A stretch of DNA of 64,000 nucleotides from the NCBI GenBank assembly GCA_947498985.1, contig CANMMF010000002.1:600412-664411 (forward strand), read 5' to 3'. This document shows positions 44,242-52,609 of the stretch, piece by piece; the stretch's first letter is position 1; the number at the start of each line of letters is the position of its first letter. The notes beneath the pieces were generated by a model that searched no databases, was not told the origin of the DNA, and saw nothing but the letters and a program-made list of their open reading frames with translations. The translations under genes and the position numbers were made by a program. Source of the stretch: an uncultured Paracoccaceae bacterium (lineage in GTDB: Bacteria; Pseudomonadota; Alphaproteobacteria; Rhodobacterales; Rhodobacteraceae).

Positions 44242-45352
44242 CCGCAGGTGCCACATGCACAACCACGCGGTGCACGGCGTTGTTGGCAAACCCCGCGATG
44301 TCCCAGGGCGGCTCCAGCGGCTGGGTCTGGCCATCGGCATCGGTGGCGCGACAGGTAAGCTCGTGTACCCCTCGCTTTGCCTGCCAGTCGATGGACCAGC
44401 CGCGCCAGGCATAGTCGCCGACAGGCGGCGCAAGCGTCGCCTCGCGCCAGTCGCCATTCAGCAAGACCTCGACCTTCTCGACCGGCACACCGCCGCCGGA
44501 CCAGGCGCGGCCCTGCAGCGTCACCGGCCCTTCGCGCAGCCAGCGTGTGCGGGTCGACCAGTCCGGCACGCCGGGCGGCACCATCAGCGACTTCACCCGC
44601 AACACGGTGATGGGTGTGCCGGGATCGTCGTCACCCGTACGAAGGCGGTAGGTGCGCACTTGCTGGAAGCCCTGATAACGCTCTGTCAGCGCCTCGATCC
44701 GGGTCAGCCATTTCACGCTGGCCATTCCGTACCAGCCCGGCACCACGATGCGCAGCGGCGCGCCGTGCTGCGGCAAAAGCGGCTGCCCGTTCATGCCCCA
44801 GACCAGCAACACGTCAAGCGCCGCCATCTGGGCCGGCGTCAGGCTGCGCCCATAGGCGTGCGGCATGCCCTTGTCGAAACCGAAATCAGCGCCGGTGAAG
44901 GCAAAATCCTGCACCCCGTCGCGCGGACCGGCCCGGGCGATCAGCGGCGCCAAAGGCGTGCCCGTCCAGGCGCTGGTGCCCACCGCCTCATACATCCACG
45001 GCATCGAATGCGAGCGCGGGCTGACCCCGGCCCGCCCGTTGCCCGCACATTCGAGCGTCACCGGCATCGTGACCTGCGGCAAGGTGCGGATCTCGTCCAT
45101 GGTGAGGCTGTAGGGGGCATCGAACGCGCCTTCGAAAGACAGCTGATGCGCGGCCTCGTCGATCAGCGGCACGTCGAAATGGTTGAGCAGGTAATGCGTG
45201 CCGGTTGGTGTGATGTCGCGTGGCAGGGTCTCGAGCAGGATACCGGAATTGCGATTGGCCAGCGCCACCTCGTGCCGGCTGAAAAGCCCGTCCTGCGTCT
45301 GCCGGCGCGGGTTGTCGGGGTCGAACGGATTGGCCGGGGTGTCGTGCTTCAT
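44234..45352 (-). CDS. Cytoplasmic sulfite-oxidase-fold molybdoenzyme
   Basis: A 372-residue protein with the molybdopterin domain (residues about 40-240) and the Ig-like dimerisation domain (about 250-365) of eukaryotic-type sulfite oxidases. The Mo-ligand Cys is in VTLECAGNGR, and GFDKGMPHAYGRSLT and WYGMASVKWLTRIEA are conserved. There is no Tat signal and no haem domain, so it would act in the cytoplasm with a separate electron acceptor. It sits 3 bases behind the hydratase beta-subunit gene and overlaps the TPP-enzyme gene. Confidence 0.85.
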   Translation of the reverse strand: MKHDTPANPFDPDNPRRQTQDGLFSRHEVALANRNSGILLETLPRDITPTGTHYLLNHFDVPLIDEAAHQLSFEGAFDAPYSLTMDEIRTLPQVTMPVTLECAGNGRAGVSPRSHSMPWMYEAVGTSAWTGTPLAPLIARAGPRDGVQDFAFTGADFGFDKGMPHAYGRSLTPAQMAALDVLLVWGMNGQPLLPQHGAPLRIVVPGWYGMASVKWLTRIEALTERYQGFQQVRTYRLRTGDDDPGTPITVLRVKSLMVPPGVPDWSTRTRWLREGPVTLQGRAWSGGGVPVEKVEVLLNGDWREATLAPPVGDYAWRGWSIDWQAKRGVHELTCRATDADGQTQPLEPPWDIAGFANNAVHRVVVHVAPADG

Positions 45353-45355
45353 GCG

Positions 45356-46024
45356 CTATCCAATCACTTCGTCAGAGCGGTCGTCGGTCTCGCCGTAGCG
45401 CTTCAGCACCGCGGGTCGTGTGCCTTCATAGACCCGCTCGAGATTCTGCGCGATCTCGGCGTTTTCGCGCTCGAAAAGGCAATTTCCGTCAAGATCGGAG
45501 GCGACGATGAACGGCCCCATGCGCCGCGCCCGGATCACCCACATCGCCTGCGCGAGGCCAAGCTCTTCGTTCCAGTGCACCGCCTCCACAGTCTCGACCC
45601 CGCGCCCGAGCAGCGCACCGGTGCCGTAGCCGACCGTGGTCAGGTAGACCGCGCCGTTGGGCACGAAGTAACGCTTGTAGTCCTTCGAGGACATGCCGCC
45701 CTTGCCGATGATCAGCCGCGCGCCGGTCTTTGCCATCCATTCCGGCAGCCATTTGGCAAAGCGGAAAGAGGCCGTGGCGGTCACCGCGCCCATCTCGAAA
45801 CTGCCATCCGGATTGATCCGCGCGGCCGGCGAGCAATGGAAATTCGCGGCACTTTGCGCGGGCAATTCCATCGGGATATTGGCCTTGTCCTCGAGCGCGC
45901 GCTTGTAGACGCCCTCGCGCGCGGTGTAGATCAACCCGTCGAGATAGACGATGTCGCCGAGGCGCAACCCGGCAATCGCCTCCGGCGTGGGTGTGGTCGA
46001 AAGAGTGGTTTCGCGCGGGCTCAT
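45356..46024 (-). CDS. Class I fumarase/tartrate dehydratase-like beta subunit
   Basis: A 222-residue protein matching the C-terminal (beta) half of class I fumarases and TtdB. RLGDIVYLDGLIYTAREGVY and IIGKGGMS are characteristic; the latter forms part of the substrate pocket. It has the catalytic swivelling domain only and needs the alpha subunit at 46176 for its 4Fe-4S cluster. The separate-subunit form handles fumarate, tartrate, mesaconate or related acids. Confidence 0.88.
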   Translation of the reverse strand: MSPRETTLSTTPTPEAIAGLRLGDIVYLDGLIYTAREGVYKRALEDKANIPMELPAQSAANFHCSPAARINPDGSFEMGAVTATASFRFAKWLPEWMAKTGARLIIGKGGMSSKDYKRYFVPNGAVYLTTVGYGTGALLGRGVETVEAVHWNEELGLAQAMWVIRARRMGPFIVASDLDGNCLFERENAEIAQNLERVYEGTRPAVLKRYGETDDRSDEVIG

Positions 46025-46065
46025 CGGTCACCTCTGCCATGCGGGGGTTGGGTGTGGATCTGCAG

Positions 46066-46112
46066 CCCGGACCGGGGGCCAGCCCCCGGACCCCCGGCGG
46101 TATTTGCAAAGA
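46066..46112 (+). repeat. Dispersed intergenic repeat, copy E (degenerate)
   Basis: A CCCGG-GGGGGCCAGCCCCC-rich hairpin is followed by CCCCCGGCGGTATTTGC and AAAGAGAAGAAG. It is a weaker relative of copies A-D. It separates the two hydratase subunit genes by about 150 bases. Confidence 0.5.
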
Positions 46113-46175
46113 GAAGAAGCCCAAAAAGGCACGATGCGGTGGGCACGCCGGTTGGGTGGAGGCGGTCGCACCGGC

Positions 46176-47132
46176 TCATTCCGCGGCCTCCGCCTGCGCG
46201 TCCCACCCCACGGTGTCGCGCCGTTGGTAGGGCGTGAACCAGTCGGGGTCGGTGCGGTATTCCACGCGGCCATCGGGCCAGAGCCGGGCCACGGCGCGGC
46301 GCGAGCTGAGGCAGAAGGCATGCACCGACATCTGCATGCCGCCGGTGTGGCAATAGCCCACTTCGATGTTGCAATCGATCACCATGTTCTTGCCGACAAA
46401 CCCCATGGCCCCCATGCCGATGGAGTTGCCCAGGGTCTTGAATTCGTCCTCGAGCCGCGCAATTTCAGGATCGGAATTACGGCTTCCCACGGTGCGCAGC
46501 ACGGCGGCGCGTTTACCGAGCACCATGCAGGTGTCTTTCGACCCGCCCAGCCCTATACCGATGATCGCGGGCTGGCAGGCAAGGCCGCGTTTGCCGAAGG
46601 CCACGAGACTGTCGAGGTAGAACCGCTTGATCCCCTCGATGCCGTCCGACGGGAAGAGCATGCGGTAATCGGTGCCGAACAGGCCGCCCTTGTGCACGGT
46701 GATGAGATCGATCCACGCGCCATCGGGTTCGAACCCGTATTCGATCTCCGGCGCGCCGATGCCCACATTGTTGTCGTGATCGGTGCGCCAGAGCGGATGC
46801 ACCCGATTGGGTCTGAGCGGCACACCGTTGGTCGCGTTGGCGGTGGCGCGGCGCAGGGCGGTCTCGAGCGCACACATGCCGCCTTCGACGCGGGCCTCGT
46901 TGCCCAGCTTCACGTACCAGCGCGGTACGCCGGTATCGCCGCACATGGCGCGGCGGTCTTCCTTTGCGGCCTCGTAATTTTCCAGCATCGCCTTCAGGAC
47001 AAATGCGCTGAGATCGCCATCCTCGGTCTTTGCAGCCGCCTGCAGACCGTCGAGATAGTCCTGCGGGATCTCGATGGCGGCCTTGTCCATCAGGGTCTCG
47101 GCGGTGGATTGGATCAGGGGGATCGGGATCAC
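46176..47132 (-). CDS. Class I fumarase/tartrate dehydratase-like alpha subunit
   Basis: A 318-residue iron-sulfur hydratase subunit. The three cluster Cys are in MCGDTGVPRWYVKLG, GGSKDTCMVLG and EVGYCHTGGMQ, the usual positions of class I fumarase/TtdA. Start is the GTG at 47132 with AAGGA 8 bases upstream; it lies inside the perfect palindrome GATCACGTGATC (47127-47138). Frames further upstream extend into the flavoprotein gene and are spurious. Substrate probably a dicarboxylate, as for the neighbouring reductase-like complex. Confidence 0.9.
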   Translation of the reverse strand: MIPIPLIQSTAETLMDKAAIEIPQDYLDGLQAAAKTEDGDLSAFVLKAMLENYEAAKEDRRAMCGDTGVPRWYVKLGNEARVEGGMCALETALRRATANATNGVPLRPNRVHPLWRTDHDNNVGIGAPEIEYGFEPDGAWIDLITVHKGGLFGTDYRMLFPSDGIEGIKRFYLDSLVAFGKRGLACQPAIIGIGLGGSKDTCMVLGKRAAVLRTVGSRNSDPEIARLEDEFKTLGNSIGMGAMGFVGKNMVIDCNIEVGYCHTGGMQMSVHAFCLSSRRAVARLWPDGRVEYRTDPDWFTPYQRRDTVGWDAQAEAAE

Positions 47133-47157
47133 GTGATCGTTCCTTTTCGCGGTGCGG

Positions 47158-48909
47158 TCATTGCGCCGCCACCAGCGTTTCGGGTGCGCCCTCGGGCAGG
47201 ATCGTCTCGCCGGGGCGCACAATGGTGAAGTCCACAGGTTCACGGCTGACATCGAGCGTGTCGCCGGATTTGCGCGCCACAGTGAAATAGGAGCTGTCGA
47301 GGTCGCCCTCGTCCGGGAAATCCTCCCGATAATGAGCGCCACGGGAGTTTTCGCGCGCCAGACCGGCGCGCGCGATCACTTCGGAGATCTCGACAAGGCT
47401 CGCCATGTTCAGCCAGTCATGCCAGGTCAGATTGAAGGCCAGCTGTTCGGACGCCACACCGACCAGCATCATGTCACGGCGCAAATCGGCCACAGCGTCC
47501 AGCCCGCGTTGCAGGCCAGCGGCGTCGCGCAGCACGCCGACATCGTCCCACATCGTATCCTGCAGGCGCTGGCGCAACGGCTGCACCAGACCGGGCGGGC
47601 GTGTGAGCGGATGCCGGGCGCGCGCGATCTCGGCCTCCAGCACGGTCTCATCGGGATCGCGCAGCGCACTCATGCTGCGGATATCGCGGCCCATCACGTC
47701 ACCCGCGATCCCGCCATAGACCGTCGAGTTGGCCACGCCATTGCCGCCCAGACGGTTGGAGCCATGCGCGCCGCCTGCATCCTCTCCGGCGACGTACAGC
47801 CCTTCGAGCGCGGTGCGGGTCTCCACATCGACCACAACACCGCCCATGAAGTAATGCGCCGTCGGCACCACCGGCACACGCCCGCCCGCGAGGTCAAAGC
47901 CGCTGTCGGCGCAGCGCCTGACCATGCCCTTGAACTTCCGCGCCACAATGTCTGGCCCGAGATGCGCCATCGAGATCAGCACGCCCTGCTGCCGGGGATC
48001 GTTGGTCTTGCGCATTTCCGCATAGATGCCGCGGCTGACCACATCGCGGGTGGCGCGTTCGCCCTTGGCGTCGTAGTCGAACATGAACCGCTCGCCCGCG
48101 TGGTTCAGCAATTGACCGCCCGCGCCGCGCAGACCCTCTTCGAGCACGGTACCGGTCATCCGCGTGTAATCGCCCGCCAGCAGACCGGTGGGGTGGAACT
48201 GCACCATCTCCATATCGCGCAAGGGCAGCCCGACGCGCAGCGCCATCGCCAGCCCGTCCATGGTCTTGTCGCCCGACGGCGTGTGGTAGCGATACATGGT
48301 CGGCCCGCCGCCCGTGGCCATCAGTACGGTCTTGGCACGCACGAAACGAAAGCGCCCGCTGCGCATGTCGATCATCAGCACCCCGGCCAGCGCGGCGCCG
48401 TCCTTTGTCGGAATGAGCCCGATGGCCCGGTGTTCCTGCAGCTTTTCGACGGGGCGGGCGAGCACCTGTTCCATCAGGCGGCTGATGATCTCGATGCCGG
48501 TGAGGTCACCCTTGTGCACGGTGCGGTCGGCGGTCTGCCCGGCAAAGGCCTTCTGGTGCAAAGAGCCGTCGGGGTTGCGGTCAAAGAAACAGCCGATCTC
48601 GTTTTCCAGCTCGCGGATGCGCACCACCGCCTCTTTGCAGAGCCTCCAGGCCATGTCCTGATCGGGCAGCCATTTGCCGCCCTGGATGGTGTCCATGAAA
48701 TGCCGCTCGACCGTGTCGCCGCCGCCCAGCGCCACGTTATAGCCGCCCTGCACCATGCGCGTGCAGCCGCATTTGCCGATCAGCCCCTTGACGGCGATGG
48801 TGATCCTGGTGCCCGGGGGCGCGCTTTGCTGGGCGTGGAGCGCCGCAAAAAGCCCCGCGCCGCCGGTGCCGAGGATCAGGATATCGGTGTCGTGCCGGTC
48901 GATCCGCAT
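47158..48909 (-). CDS. Fumarate reductase/succinate dehydrogenase-like flavoprotein, covalent-FAD His replaced
   Basis: A 583-residue FAD protein of the FrdA/SdhA/NadB family. FAD-binding ILGTGGAGLFAALHA opens the chain. Dicarboxylate-site motifs are present: FHPTG, SRGIYAE, PTAHYFMGG and GSNRLGGNG. At the place of the His that binds FAD covalently (SHTxAAQGG in SdhA/FrdA) this protein reads GCTRMVQGG, with C49 in place of His. It is therefore probably non-covalent, like NadB. Its FeS and two membrane subunits follow upstream in the operon. Confidence 0.9.
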   Translation of the reverse strand: MRIDRHDTDILILGTGGAGLFAALHAQQSAPPGTRITIAVKGLIGKCGCTRMVQGGYNVALGGGDTVERHFMDTIQGGKWLPDQDMAWRLCKEAVVRIRELENEIGCFFDRNPDGSLHQKAFAGQTADRTVHKGDLTGIEIISRLMEQVLARPVEKLQEHRAIGLIPTKDGAALAGVLMIDMRSGRFRFVRAKTVLMATGGGPTMYRYHTPSGDKTMDGLAMALRVGLPLRDMEMVQFHPTGLLAGDYTRMTGTVLEEGLRGAGGQLLNHAGERFMFDYDAKGERATRDVVSRGIYAEMRKTNDPRQQGVLISMAHLGPDIVARKFKGMVRRCADSGFDLAGGRVPVVPTAHYFMGGVVVDVETRTALEGLYVAGEDAGGAHGSNRLGGNGVANSTVYGGIAGDVMGRDIRSMSALRDPDETVLEAEIARARHPLTRPPGLVQPLRQRLQDTMWDDVGVLRDAAGLQRGLDAVADLRRDMMLVGVASEQLAFNLTWHDWLNMASLVEISEVIARAGLARENSRGAHYREDFPDEGDLDSSYFTVARKSGDTLDVSREPVDFTIVRPGETILPEGAPETLVAAQ

Positions 48910-48912
48910 CGC

Positions 48913-49251
48913 TCACACCGCCTGCAGGAAAAACAGACCGGAGAGGAAGAACGCCCCCCCCGCGGCCGCGGCCGCCAGCGTCTTTTGCGGCCCGCTCATC
49001 GGCAACCATTCGAAGGCGATCAGCCGCAGCCCGCCGAACATGTGCACCGCCAGCAGGAAAACCAGACCGAACTCCGCAAGCTTGACCGGCGTGAGATCCG
49101 CAAAGGCGAGAAAACTGTCGAAGCTCTCGGGGCGGGTCAGCGCCAGCGACAGGACGTAGAAATGCACCGGCAGAAAAAACGCCAGCGCGATGCCGGAGAT
49201 CCGGTGCAGGATGAATGCCAGCCAGAGCGTATGCCCACGCGCGCCCCTCAT
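48913..49251 (-). CDS. SdhC-like cytochrome b membrane anchor
   Basis: A 112-residue protein with three membrane helices (about residues 9-33, 56-76 and 88-110). LAFILHRISGIALAFFLPVH resembles the first helix of SdhC, including the conserved HRxSG, and a His in VFLLAVHMFGGLRL is a possible haem ligand. The ATG at 49251 overlaps the stop of the next subunit gene (ATGA); the frame upstream is not coding. Confidence 0.82.
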   Translation of the reverse strand: MRGARGHTLWLAFILHRISGIALAFFLPVHFYVLSLALTRPESFDSFLAFADLTPVKLAEFGLVFLLAVHMFGGLRLIAFEWLPMSGPQKTLAAAAAGGAFFLSGLFFLQAV

Positions 49252-49577
49252 GCGAAAGTCACCGCCCAGACCGCCTGTGCGCCCAGCGCAAAAAGGCCAA
49301 GCCCGGTGACCAGCGCAAGTGCCGAAAGCGCCACCCCTCTCAGCCCCAGCCATTCCTGCGCGACGGTCCGCAACCCGATGGCGGCATGCAGTGAAACGGC
49401 GACCACAAAGAGTCCGTAAAACAGGAACCACAAAAGCGAGCCCTGGGTGCGCGACAGGATTTCCGCCGCGGTCAGCCCGCCTTGCACCGCGTAGATCATG
49501 ACCGCGATATGGCCCAGCACCAGCGGCGCCATGACCAACGCCGAGAGCCGTTGCGCCATGTACAGATGAAAGTCCAT
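49248..49577 (-). CDS. SdhD-like membrane anchor
   Basis: A 109-residue protein with three membrane helices. MAQRLSALVMAPLVLGHIAV has the QRxSA segment and His of the family, and VSLHAAIGLRTVAQEW has the His expected as haem b ligand in SdhD-type subunits. It shares 1 base with the iron-sulfur gene upstream and 4 with the SdhC-like gene. Confidence 0.82.
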   Translation of the reverse strand: MDFHLYMAQRLSALVMAPLVLGHIAVMIYAVQGGLTAAEILSRTQGSLLWFLFYGLFVVAVSLHAAIGLRTVAQEWLGLRGVALSALALVTGLGLFALGAQAVWAVTFA

Positions 49578-50320
49578 CAGCGCCGCCCCCGGAACGCGCG
49601 GCGCACGGTGTCGCGCTTCAGCCCGGCAATGGCGCGCATCGGGTCGAGCTCATTGGGGCAATGCTGCGTGCAACTGCCCATGGAATGGCAGGCATGGCAG
49701 CCGCCAGTGCCGGAGACCGCATCGAGGATCGTGTCATGCGCACCATCCTTGGCATCGTTGAGCAGGGTCCACGCCCTCTGCAGCGCCGCCGGGCCCAGGT
49801 AATCGGGGTTGCCCGCCACCGTGTCGCAGGCAGCGTAACAGACCGCGCAATTGATGCATTCGATGCCCAGATCGGCCTCTTGCCGGGCGGCATCCTGCGG
49901 GTCGATGGGGGCGATCGCCTCCTCGCGGCTGCGCGACGGGTGATGCAGCGCTTCCGCCCCGATCCATTTGTCGAAAAACGGATCCATATCGGCCACCAGA
50001 TCCTTGATCACCGGCAGGTTGCGCAGGGGTGCGATGTGGATCTCGGGGCGTTCGGAGACCTTGCGCACATGTGTCCGGCAGGTCCAGCGCGGCACGCCGT
50101 TGACCGTCATGGCGCAGCTGCCGCACATGCCGACGCGGCAGGCAAAGCGGTAAGACAGGGTGGGGTCGGCATATTGCTGAATCCAGGACACCACGTCGAG
50201 CACGGTCTGGTTGTCCTCGGCCGGCACGGCATAGGTCTGGTCGTGCTGCGCCCCCGGTCCGCCGCGCCGCACCGTCACCTTAAGCTTGTCCCCCAAAACA
50301 CCGCTCCCCGATGGGTTCAC
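49577..50320 (-). CDS. Succinate dehydrogenase/fumarate reductase-like iron-sulfur subunit
   Basis: A 247-residue FrdB/SdhB homologue. The 2Fe-2S ligands are in CRVGMCGSC with a later Cys (RWTCRTH), the 4Fe-4S set is CINCAVCYAAC, and CHACHSMGSCTQHCP carries the 3Fe-4S set. The listed start is a GTG with a weak ribosome site; a TTG at 50296, behind GGGGAG, is a good alternative giving 239 residues. It heads the four-subunit complex genes. Confidence 0.88.
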   Translation of the reverse strand: MNPSGSGVLGDKLKVTVRRGGPGAQHDQTYAVPAEDNQTVLDVVSWIQQYADPTLSYRFACRVGMCGSCAMTVNGVPRWTCRTHVRKVSERPEIHIAPLRNLPVIKDLVADMDPFFDKWIGAEALHHPSRSREEAIAPIDPQDAARQEADLGIECINCAVCYAACDTVAGNPDYLGPAALQRAWTLLNDAKDGAHDTILDAVSGTGGCHACHSMGSCTQHCPNELDPMRAIAGLKRDTVRRAFRGRR

Positions 50321-50323
50321 GTC

Positions 50324-50387
50324 ATCTTATGTGATGGCAGAGCTTTCGAAAAGCGATAAACCTTAATGCTTTATGTAAGATCTTATG
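50324..50387. promoter_or_regulatory. Repeated ATCTTATG sites upstream of reductase complex
   Basis: ATCTTATG occurs at 50324-50331 and 50380-50387, the second inside the perfect palindrome TAAGATCTTA (50376-50385). The 84-base gap between the hydrolase and iron-sulfur genes is AT-rich and may hold a separate promoter for the reductase operon. Confidence 0.45.
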
Positions 50388-50404
50388 ACGACAAAGCCGG
50401 GCTG

Positions 50405-51799
50405 TCACCTCGGATCCCGCATGCTCTGCCAGAGGCCGCGGCCCGGCTCGGCCTGCAGCGCGCGGTCCCGCAGGACCACCTCGCCACGCGACAGGACCGT
50501 GACCGGCAGGCCGGTCACGCTGCGCCCTTCGAACGGGTTGTAGCCGGTGTTGTCATGCAGGTCGTCGGCGCCGTAGGTCAGCGCCCGCTCCGGATCCCAG
50601 ATCGCGATATCGGCGTCGAACCCCTCGGCGATCCGGCCTTTGCGTGTCAGACCAAACGCGCGCGCCGGTTCACTCGCGGTGAGCGCAACAAACGCCTCAA
50701 GCCCCAGCCGGTCCCCGCTGACCATGGCGTCGAACATCAGCGGCAGCCGCGTCTCCAGCCCCGGCATGCCATTGGCGATCCTGTTGAACGGTGCGTCAGG
50801 CCCATGCGCAAACTTGCCCGTTTCATCCATCCGGTAAGGCGCGTGGTCCGAGGTGACAAGCTGCAGGGTGCCGTCCGCGATGGCGTCCCAGAGCGCGTCC
50901 TGATCGTCTCTGGTGCGCTGCGGCGGCGAGCACATGAAGCGCGCGGGCCGGTCGCGCTCGAGGATATCCGCGGTCATGAAGAGGTAATGCGGGCAGGTCT
51001 CCGCCAGCACCGGCACGCCGCGCGCGCGGGCCCGGCGCACCACCTCTGCGCCTTCCCGTGTCGAGACGTGAAAGATCATGATCCGCGCGCCGGTGAACTC
51101 CGCAAAACGGCACATCCGGTCGATGGCCTCGATCTCTGCCTCGCGCGGATGCGACGCCGCGTGATACCTGGGCGCGGTCTTGCCCTCGGCCAGCAGTTTT
51201 GCCGTCATATTGCGGATCAGCCCGTCATTTTCGGCGTGCAAACACACCAGCGCGCCGTCGCGGAGGGCCACGTCCAGAATGTCGAGGATGGATTTGTCGT
51301 CCTGCCGCACCTTGTCATAGGTGGTGAAGATCTTGATCGAGCGATGGCCCGCGGCGATCATCGCGGGGATATCCCCGGTGAGGTTGCCGCCGCCGGTATC
51401 GGACACGATCATGTGGAACGCGTGGTCGATCAGCGCGCCTTTCTGCGCCAATACGCTGTAGTCACCCACGACCTGCGCGATCTTCTGCCCGGGATGCTGA
51501 GCGGCAAAGGACACCACCGTGGTGGTGCCGCCAAAGATCGCCGAGCGGGTGGCGGTCTCGAACGTGTCGGCGTTCATCAGCCCCGCGCCGGAGATCTGCT
51601 CGATATGACAATGAGTGTCGACACCGCCCGGCAGGACGAGCTTGCCGCGCGCGTCGATCTCGTCTGCCGCGCCGCCCTGCAGACCCGCGCCGATGGCGGC
51701 AATCCTGCCCTCCCGGATGCCGATATCGGCCATTCCGGTTGCGTCCGGAGTGACCGCGGTGCCGCCGCGCAGAATGATGTCGAACTCCGGTCTGGTCAT
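50405..51799 (-). CDS. Dihydropyrimidinase/hydantoinase-type cyclic amidohydrolase
   Basis: A 464-residue zinc amidohydrolase opening cyclic amides or ureides. Metal ligands: His pair in GGVDTHCHIEQ, carbamylated Lys in SIKIFTTYD, His in VCLHAEN, His in IFHVSTREG and Asp in VTSDHAPY. Size and motifs fit D-hydantoinase/dihydropyrimidinase. The ATG at 51799 has AGAGG upstream; the frame continues to 52384 only as a shadow of the GntR gene. It lies next to a GntR regulator and may precede the reductase set in one transcript. Confidence 0.88.
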   Translation of the reverse strand: MTRPEFDIILRGGTAVTPDATGMADIGIREGRIAAIGAGLQGGAADEIDARGKLVLPGGVDTHCHIEQISGAGLMNADTFETATRSAIFGGTTTVVSFAAQHPGQKIAQVVGDYSVLAQKGALIDHAFHMIVSDTGGGNLTGDIPAMIAAGHRSIKIFTTYDKVRQDDKSILDILDVALRDGALVCLHAENDGLIRNMTAKLLAEGKTAPRYHAASHPREAEIEAIDRMCRFAEFTGARIMIFHVSTREGAEVVRRARARGVPVLAETCPHYLFMTADILERDRPARFMCSPPQRTRDDQDALWDAIADGTLQLVTSDHAPYRMDETGKFAHGPDAPFNRIANGMPGLETRLPLMFDAMVSGDRLGLEAFVALTASEPARAFGLTRKGRIAEGFDADIAIWDPERALTYGADDLHDNTGYNPFEGRSVTGLPVTVLSRGEVVLRDRALQAEPGRGLWQSMRDPR

Positions 51800-51824
51800 A
51801 TCGGCCTCTGGTCTGTCTTTGGAA

Positions 51825-51846
51825 TTGGCATACCGTGTGTATACCG
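51825..51846. promoter_or_regulatory. 22-bp operator-like element, copy 1
   Basis: TTGGCAT-AC-CGTGTGTATACCG. It matches the element at 52610 at 20 of 22 positions and contains the symmetric core GTATAC. It lies between the divergent hydrolase and GntR genes, 26 bases upstream of the hydrolase ATG. Confidence 0.75.
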
Positions 51847-51914
51847 CTATCCTTGTCTTTAACGCGGAGGCGAAGTCAAAGTACACCGTGTCAGACATCC
51901 GCAGAGAGGAAGAA

Positions 51915-52562
51915 ATGGCTGAGACCGTGCAGACCCTGGGGGATTCCACGTTCCGGCGGATCAAGGCGATGATCCTCGACGGCACGCTGGAACCCGGCAC
52001 GCGGTTGCGCGAAAAGCCGTTTGCAGAGCGTCTTGGCGTGTCGCGCACCCCGGTGCGCGAGGCCATCGGGCAGCTGATCTCCGAGGGGCTGGCGACCCGG
52101 TCCGAAGGCGGCGCGCCGGTGGTCAGCAGCGTGTCGCTCAGCGATATCATGGAGATCCTGCACGCGCGCAGCCTTCTGGAGTGCGAAGCGGCGAGAAAAG
52201 CAGCGGTTTCAGGACGATCGACCGACGCGCTTGCCGCGTTGCGCACCCAGACAGAAGCCTTTCTTGCGGTTCCCAAACCCGATTCGGACACCCATTCCAG
52301 GCTTGACGCGCAACTGCATCTGGAGATCGCGCGCATGGCGGGCTCAAAGCTTCTGAGCGAGCTGATCGAAGGGCTCAAGGTCAAGACGCAGATGTTCGAT
52401 CAGGGCTCCATCCCCGACCGCACACGGCCCGGGTGCCGCGAGCATCTGACTATCATCGACGCCATCATCTCAGGTGATGCGGACGCCGCGGCGGCGGCGA
52501 TGAAGCTGCATCTGGCCAATGTGCGCGAGGCCATCATTTCGCACATTTATCACCCGTTCTGA
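51915..52562 (+). CDS. GntR-family regulator, FCD subfamily
   Basis: A 215-residue regulator with an N-terminal winged helix (EKPFAERLGVSRTPVREAIG is the recognition region) and an all-helical FCD effector domain with likely metal-site residues in LDAQLHLEIARMAGS and CREHLTIIDAI. The ATG at 51915 has GAGAGGA upstream and gives a normal N-terminus; a GTG at 51888 is possible. It is divergent from the hydrolase, and near-identical 22-bp sites flank its gene, so it probably controls both arms. Confidence 0.9.
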   Translation: MAETVQTLGDSTFRRIKAMILDGTLEPGTRLREKPFAERLGVSRTPVREAIGQLISEGLATRSEGGAPVVSSVSLSDIMEILHARSLLECEAARKAAVSGRSTDALAALRTQTEAFLAVPKPDSDTHSRLDAQLHLEIARMAGSKLLSELIEGLKVKTQMFDQGSIPDRTRPGCREHLTIIDAIISGDADAAAAAMKLHLANVREAIISHIYHPF

Positions 52563-52609
52563 ACGCCCGGCCCCGCCGACCCGTGCATTTTCACAACTGG
52601 CATGTTGAC

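Noticed and set aside
47127..47138. Palindrome GATCACGTGATC as an operator
   Set aside because: It overlaps the GTG start of the hydratase alpha gene inside an operon; probably a coincidence, though kept in mind for that start.
47152..49419. 755-codon plus-strand frame opposite the flavoprotein genes
   Set aside because: Antisense shadow with His/Arg/Gly-rich composition; the minus strand has full family motifs.
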